A stretch of DNA of 8,326 nucleotides, from contig JAITNR010000272.1 in assembly GCA_031290375.1 (NCBI GenBank), forward strand, positions 1 through 8,326, given 5' to 3'. This document shows positions 5,316 to 8,326 of this stretch, one piece after another; within the stretch, counting starts at the first letter, position 1; each line of letters starts with the position of its first letter. The notes beneath the pieces are model-generated. The model was not told the origin of the DNA. It saw nothing but the letters and a program-made list of their open reading frames with translations, and searched no databases. The stretch comes from Prevotellaceae bacterium. GTDB taxonomy: Bacteria; Bacteroidota; Bacteroidia; Bacteroidales; Paludibacteraceae. The position numbers and the translations under genes are program-made.

Positions 5316-7913
5316 ACAATATTAATAATCATAGTACTTGCAGAATTTGGCTACATCAGCGCGCAGGTAAGCATTATGACCGAAAAACCAACGCCCAATT
5401 CGGCTTTGCAGGTGGCTTCACCCGACAAGGACAGGGGCTTGCTTTTGCCGAAAGCAACCCAGACAACCATAGACAATCTGCAAATTGTTACGGAATCGGG
5501 TGAAAACGAAAATATCGTTTCTTACAATGCTGACGGATTGATGATTTACAATGTAAATTCAGGTTGTTTTGGCTACTACAATCAGGCAAAAAATCAGTGG
5601 TGGAATCTTTGCGGTACACTGCCGCCCGCCGTGTCAAGCATTGACAACTGTGGCGGAATAAAGGTGGCAGGTGTTTATTTGGAAGACGAAGCGTTTACTC
5701 TGAACAATTATTTGCAGGTGCCTGTGGTGGTCAGTGTTCCCGGAACATACGTAATAATGGCAACGGTAGTACCCGACAACGGTTACTACTTTATGGCACA
5801 GGGAACATTTCCCAGAGCAGGAGGTTTTACAGTAACGCTGAACGGCGCAGGAACGCCCAATGCGGCGCAAACCGATATTGTAAAAATAAGTATAAACGGA
5901 AAAGAACAGATATGCGAAGTTCCCATTGTTATCGGAACAAAAGAGCCCGATTACTGTATTATTGATGCTCAACAGAACAATCCAAGATGGCCTGTCATTA
6001 CCGATTTGACGGGCATTAATGCAAGCGTAACGGCTACATTGATGGTTTACAGTCCGGGCGAATGGAAAATTATTACCTCAGAAGTAAATGGATATTCGTT
6101 TGCAGGCAAAGGACGGCTGGAAAATGCTCAAGGGTATAACCCCGCAGGCAAGTTTCCGCAGACAGTTAAAGTGGTTGTGCCCGTGGCTAACGGACAGGCA
6201 GCAGCGTATGGAACAGGCAAAGACCATTTTACACTTTCCACTGCCTCTTCCAAAAATCCGTGCAACTACGGAGTGGATATTCAACTGTCGGAAGGCGGAT
6301 TCTACATTCCCTGTCAACTTTGCCCGCTTGTAAAACTTTACAAACTGACAAAGGCTGACAGCGTGGAACTGAAAATTGGAACCGCTATTCCTTTCGATGC
6401 CTATATAGACATACCGATACACGTTACCGCTCCCATTGCAAATGTGACAGTTAGAGCGCAGGTAGCAGGGCTTACCTTTGCTACTGCCGACTTTGTAACC
6501 GACCACTATGTAGAAAAAACAATCAATTTGCTTACAACCGACAATTCGGTACGTTTGTACCCGACAGGCAACCCGATGAGCAGCATCAAGCCCACTGCTT
6601 ACGGGCAGAATTTGCCGATAGTATTTACGACTGTGAATGCTGGCAACCCTGCCAAAAATTACTTTGAAACAAGCGATTGCAAGCCCACGCTGGACGTTAA
6701 AACATCAACTGCCAGATTTTCGAGCGTAACTTTGGCCGGTTATACAGGCGGAGTTGCCGGACAACAAGGCTTCTATCAGGTAAACAGTTTGCTGCCCGGA
6801 GCCGCACCTAACGTTATTGTAACTGCAATACGGCTGAACGTAGCCACTTCGCAGGCAGGACAATACAGTTTCAGTGCAACTGCAAATGGAATTACATATT
6901 CGGGCAGCGGCGAAATTACTGCGACAGGCACAACCGAAGTTACCCTTACCTACAGTAGCGATACTCCGGCAGGATTTGGCAGGGGTGATTACAATTTCGC
7001 CTACCATAAGGTTGGCGACACAGAAGGTACGCCAACAGGAAGCCTTACCGTTCCTGTGTATTTCGGCTACCGTTCAATGAAGATTGTTTCATACGGAGAT
7101 GCTACATACACGATGAACCGTAATCCGAGTAATGCAAAGAAAATTGTAGAAGAACCTGGCAATTTCGGGATTACCGGCAAGATACCGTCTCTCGGATATA
7201 CGGTTACAATGTACACTGTCACTCCAAACGCAACAACTATGGCTACTCAAATTAAAGATGCGGACGTTGTGTTTATTAACTATCCTGCCTCATTTGGTGC
7301 AACAACGTTACTCTCAACGTTGAAGGCATTTAACGATGCAGGCGGAGTTGTTATCTACTCGTCACAGAGCAATACATATTCTCAAAACTTCTACAATACA
7401 TTCTATGGAGGTACAATAACATCGGATTTTTCATCTGCACTTTATTATAATATTCCGATAGGTACAAGGACAAGTTCCGGCTTGACAGGTCTTCCTGCTA
7501 CCGACCCGATTGTTTACGGACCATTTACTCCTACAGGATTTACGCCTGTAAGCATGATGGTTGAAAGTGACAACGCCTGCTACACCGACAAGCAAACACT
7601 TGCTTCCACCATAATTCCTCTGTCAAGAGTTACAGGAAATAATCACGACTATATATTTGCGTGGTACGATACAACGAAAGGGTTGATGTATTTTGGAGAC
7701 AGCGGCTGGACTCGCGGGGAAAGCAGCAGTCAACCGATTAACTGCGATGCAAACAATAAGCCAATAGCCTCGACAAATACTACGGCGGCATATACGATTC
7801 TTTCCAGCAACATAACAGAGCCCGCCGGCTATTCGCATTGCTCATACATCTTTGCCAATGCAGTAGCGTGGGCAATGGAATATGCAGCGAAACACAGAGT
7901 CTTTGCCCCATAA
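5304..7913 (+). CDS. Exported multidomain protein, second of two tandem paralogues; same architecture
   Basis: This 869-residue protein matches its upstream neighbour along its whole length. The signal peptide (1-20) ends SA|Q. The head (21-104) has VSIMTEKPTPNSALQ, GLLLPKAT, DGLMIYN, GCFGYY and WWNLCGT. Its cysteines 88, 103 and 116 align with 87, 102 and 115 of the neighbour, in GCF, LCGT and IDNC. The beta-rich modules run from about 110 to 590. The best conserved part is 262-299 (NGYSFAGKGRLENAQGYNP, then FPQTV and NGQA). A CQLC pair at 337-340 is private to this copy. The C-terminal alpha/beta domain starts at MKIVSYGDA (592) and includes ADVVFINYP (653-661), GGVVIYSSQ (680-688), DPIVYGPFT (734-742), LMYFGDSGW (794-802) and IFANAVAWAMEYAA (849-862). 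The GDS and NAxxWA positions recall DUF4350/ABC_transp_aux proteins. There is no lipobox, class I catalytic cysteine or type IX signal. Function is unknown; it may act with, or as a variant of, the upstream protein. Confidence 0.9.
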   Translation: MKKITILIIIVLAEFGYISAQVSIMTEKPTPNSALQVASPDKDRGLLLPKATQTTIDNLQIVTESGENENIVSYNADGLMIYNVNSGCFGYYNQAKNQWWNLCGTLPPAVSSIDNCGGIKVAGVYLEDEAFTLNNYLQVPVVVSVPGTYVIMATVVPDNGYYFMAQGTFPRAGGFTVTLNGAGTPNAAQTDIVKISINGKEQICEVPIVIGTKEPDYCIIDAQQNNPRWPVITDLTGINASVTATLMVYSPGEWKIITSEVNGYSFAGKGRLENAQGYNPAGKFPQTVKVVVPVANGQAAAYGTGKDHFTLSTASSKNPCNYGVDIQLSEGGFYIPCQLCPLVKLYKLTKADSVELKIGTAIPFDAYIDIPIHVTAPIANVTVRAQVAGLTFATADFVTDHYVEKTINLLTTDNSVRLYPTGNPMSSIKPTAYGQNLPIVFTTVNAGNPAKNYFETSDCKPTLDVKTSTARFSSVTLAGYTGGVAGQQGFYQVNSLLPGAAPNVIVTAIRLNVATSQAGQYSFSATANGITYSGSGEITATGTTEVTLTYSSDTPAGFGRGDYNFAYHKVGDTEGTPTGSLTVPVYFGYRSMKIVSYGDATYTMNRNPSNAKKIVEEPGNFGITGKIPSLGYTVTMYTVTPNATTMATQIKDADVVFINYPASFGATTLLSTLKAFNDAGGVVIYSSQSNTYSQNFYNTFYGGTITSDFSSALYYNIPIGTRTSSGLTGLPATDPIVYGPFTPTGFTPVSMMVESDNACYTDKQTLASTIIPLSRVTGNNHDYIFAWYDTTKGLMYFGDSGWTRGESSSQPINCDANNKPIASTNTTAAYTILSSNITEPAGYSHCSYIFANAVAWAMEYAAKHRVFAP

Positions 7914-7970
7914 TAACAGCACAAAAGGACATGCATACTGCAATGAAAAATAAATAGGATATAGAAATGT

Positions 7971-8015
7971 CGCTGGATTGCTTCGTCATTATAGGCGGAG
8001 CGAAGCAATCCAGTG
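7971..8015 (+). repeat. Long perfect inverted repeat (REP-like hairpin, possible operon terminator)
   Basis: CTGGATTGCTTCG (7973-7985) and CGAAGCAATCCAG (8001-8013) pair perfectly over 13 bases around a 15-base loop. A G-T wobble and one more C-G pair extend the stem outwards to 7971 and 8015. The 3' side is followed by TTGTTTT (8016-8022), an imperfect T tract, so it may end the transcript of the two-gene operon. 'GGATTGCTTCG' type palindromes recur in many bacterial genomes as dispersed elements, which is known in general but cannot be tested here. Confidence 0.75.
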
Positions 8016-8034
8016 TTGTTTTCCTTACCTCCTG

Positions 8035-8054
8035 CCATCTCCAAATGGAGATGG
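8035..8054 (+). repeat. Small perfect palindrome
   Basis: CCATCTCC (8035-8042) and GGAGATGG (8047-8054) pair perfectly around the loop AAAT. It is the first of the small palindromes following the long hairpin. No T tract follows, so it is not a classical terminator. Confidence 0.75.
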
Positions 8055-8071
8055 AGTTGTGGAAGCCATCC

Positions 8072-8085
8072 ATTCATTGTTCACT
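8072..8085 (+). repeat. Direct repeat, left copy
   Basis: ATTCATTGTTCACT matches 8254-8267 at 13 of 14 bases. It lies just before the group of four CCTACGG-type palindromes. Confidence 0.45.
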
Positions 8086-8086
8086 G

Positions 8087-8105
8087 TTCAACCCTACGGG
8101 TTGAG
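8087..8105 (+). repeat. Small palindrome with CCTACGG core
   Basis: TCAACCC (8088-8094) pairs with GGGTTGA (8098-8104) around the loop TAC, with an added T-G wobble outside. The centre is CCTACGG. Confidence 0.75.
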
Positions 8106-8118
8106 GTCTGGTTGTCTT

Positions 8119-8143
8119 TAGCCGTAAGTTTCACTTACGGTTA
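8119..8143 (+). repeat. Palindrome with 11-pair stem
   Basis: Bases 8119-8129 pair with 8133-8143 around the loop TTC, with a single G-T wobble. The right arm contains CTTACGG (8134-8140), close to the core of its neighbours. Confidence 0.75.
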
Positions 8144-8152
8144 TTCACATTT

Positions 8153-8165
8153 TGTCCTACGGACA
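8153..8165 (+). repeat. Small palindrome with CCTACGG core
   Basis: TGTCC (8153-8157) pairs with GGACA (8161-8165) around the loop TAC. The core CCTACGG is identical to the centre of the palindrome at 8087-8105, although the flanking arms differ. Confidence 0.6.
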
Positions 8166-8205
8166 TAAATACATGTTGTATCCCATATTTTTCTATTGAT
8201 ATGAA

Positions 8206-8219
8206 TGCCCTGACGGGCA
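8206..8219 (+). repeat. Small palindrome with CCTGACGG core
   Basis: TGCCC (8206-8210) pairs with GGGCA (8215-8219) around the loop TGAC. The core CCTGACGG differs from CCTACGG by one inserted G. Confidence 0.6.
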
Positions 8220-8253
8220 AAACGTAACTTTCACACAAAGTTCGCATTTAATT

Positions 8254-8267
8254 ATTCATTGTTCATT
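8254..8267 (+). repeat. Direct repeat, right copy
   Basis: ATTCATTGTTCATT matches 8072-8085 at 13 of 14 bases. It is part of a longer run of TTCATT-like units (about 8251-8274), so simple-sequence expansion is an alternative to a paired boundary. Confidence 0.45.
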
Positions 8268-8295
8268 ATTCATTAAAATGTGTTTTTGTAAAAAA

Positions 8296-8303
8296 TAAAT
8301 TTG
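8296..8303 (+). promoter_or_regulatory. Bacteroidota -7 box for a gene beyond the window
   Basis: TAAATTTG followed by CA fits the TAnnTTTG consensus exactly. It points to the right with no gene start in the remaining 23 bases, so it probably serves a gene beginning after the window. No -33 TTTG is seen at the expected spacing. Confidence 0.5.
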
Positions 8304-8326
8304 CACAATCCAAAAATTCTACTTAC

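Larger units (their letters stand above)
7914..8326. other. Gene-free tail rich in palindromes
   Basis: No credible gene is found after the second paralogue. Open frames on the minus strand across 7780-8077 are antisense to the gene and run through the hairpins. The region holds one long hairpin, five smaller palindromes and a pair of near-identical 14-base direct repeats, each listed separately, and ends with a promoter box. It looks like an intergenic collection of short repetitive elements. Confidence 0.6.

Noticed and set aside
2689..7913. Type IX secretion cargo or lipoprotein
   Set aside because: Neither protein has a lipobox cysteine after the signal peptide, and neither ends in a recognisable type IX C-terminal beta-sandwich. 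Both end in the helix of the alpha/beta domain.
7780..8077. Two minus-strand open frames after the second paralogue
   Set aside because: They are antisense to the gene end and run through the hairpins, with no start context or family resemblance.
8035..8219. Possible CRISPR array
   Set aside because: The palindromes have unequal arms and irregular spacing, so there is no constant repeat and spacer pattern.

Overview
The window looks like a chromosomal segment of a member of the Bacteroidota, probably Bacteroidales. The reasons are promoter -7 boxes of the TAnnTTTG type, start codons without Shine-Dalgarno sequences in A/T-rich leaders, two exported proteins with the Bacteroidota 'VGINTxNPxPNSALQ' head and signal peptides ending Ala|Gln, and a degenerate insertion sequence whose protein resembles transposases common in this phylum. 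Intergenic DNA is very A/T-rich, while the two large genes are visibly richer in G+C.

Layout. Positions 1-325 hold no convincing gene, only weak terminator-like hairpins. On the minus strand, 326-1453 encodes a complete 375-residue GNAT-fold acyltransferase of the YghO/BcerS-like family, the family that includes the Caulobacter ceramide synthase. A good Bacteroidota promoter lies about 110 bases upstream of it. A decayed insertion sequence of about 808 bp (1613-2420) sits in the divergent intergenic region. It has 18-bp terminal inverted repeats with one mismatch. Its transposase gene has a nonsense codon, a one-base frameshift and an in-frame internal deletion that removes the middle of the catalytic domain. 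An extremely A/T-rich stretch with a TAnnTTTG box then leads into two tandem paralogous genes on the plus strand, 2689-5271 (860 aa) and 5304-7913 (869 aa), 32 bases apart and almost certainly one operon.

The two large proteins share one architecture. It runs: type I signal peptide, cysteine-containing N-terminal head, about four beta-rich repeat modules, and a C-terminal alpha/beta domain of about 280 residues. The last domain resembles the glutamine-amidotransferase-like fold of ThuA, DUF4350 or ABC_transp_aux proteins, without the class I amidotransferase catalytic cysteine. No lipobox and no type IX secretion C-terminal signal are visible. They are likely periplasmic or surface proteins of unknown function and are the most interesting genes here.

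The tail (7914-8326) has no gene. It holds one long hairpin, then a cluster of small palindromes, four of which share a core close to CCTACGG, partly bracketed by near-identical 14-base direct repeats. It ends in a TAnnTTTG promoter that probably serves a gene beyond the window. I did not find CRISPR arrays, tRNAs, rRNAs or a recognisable defence system.
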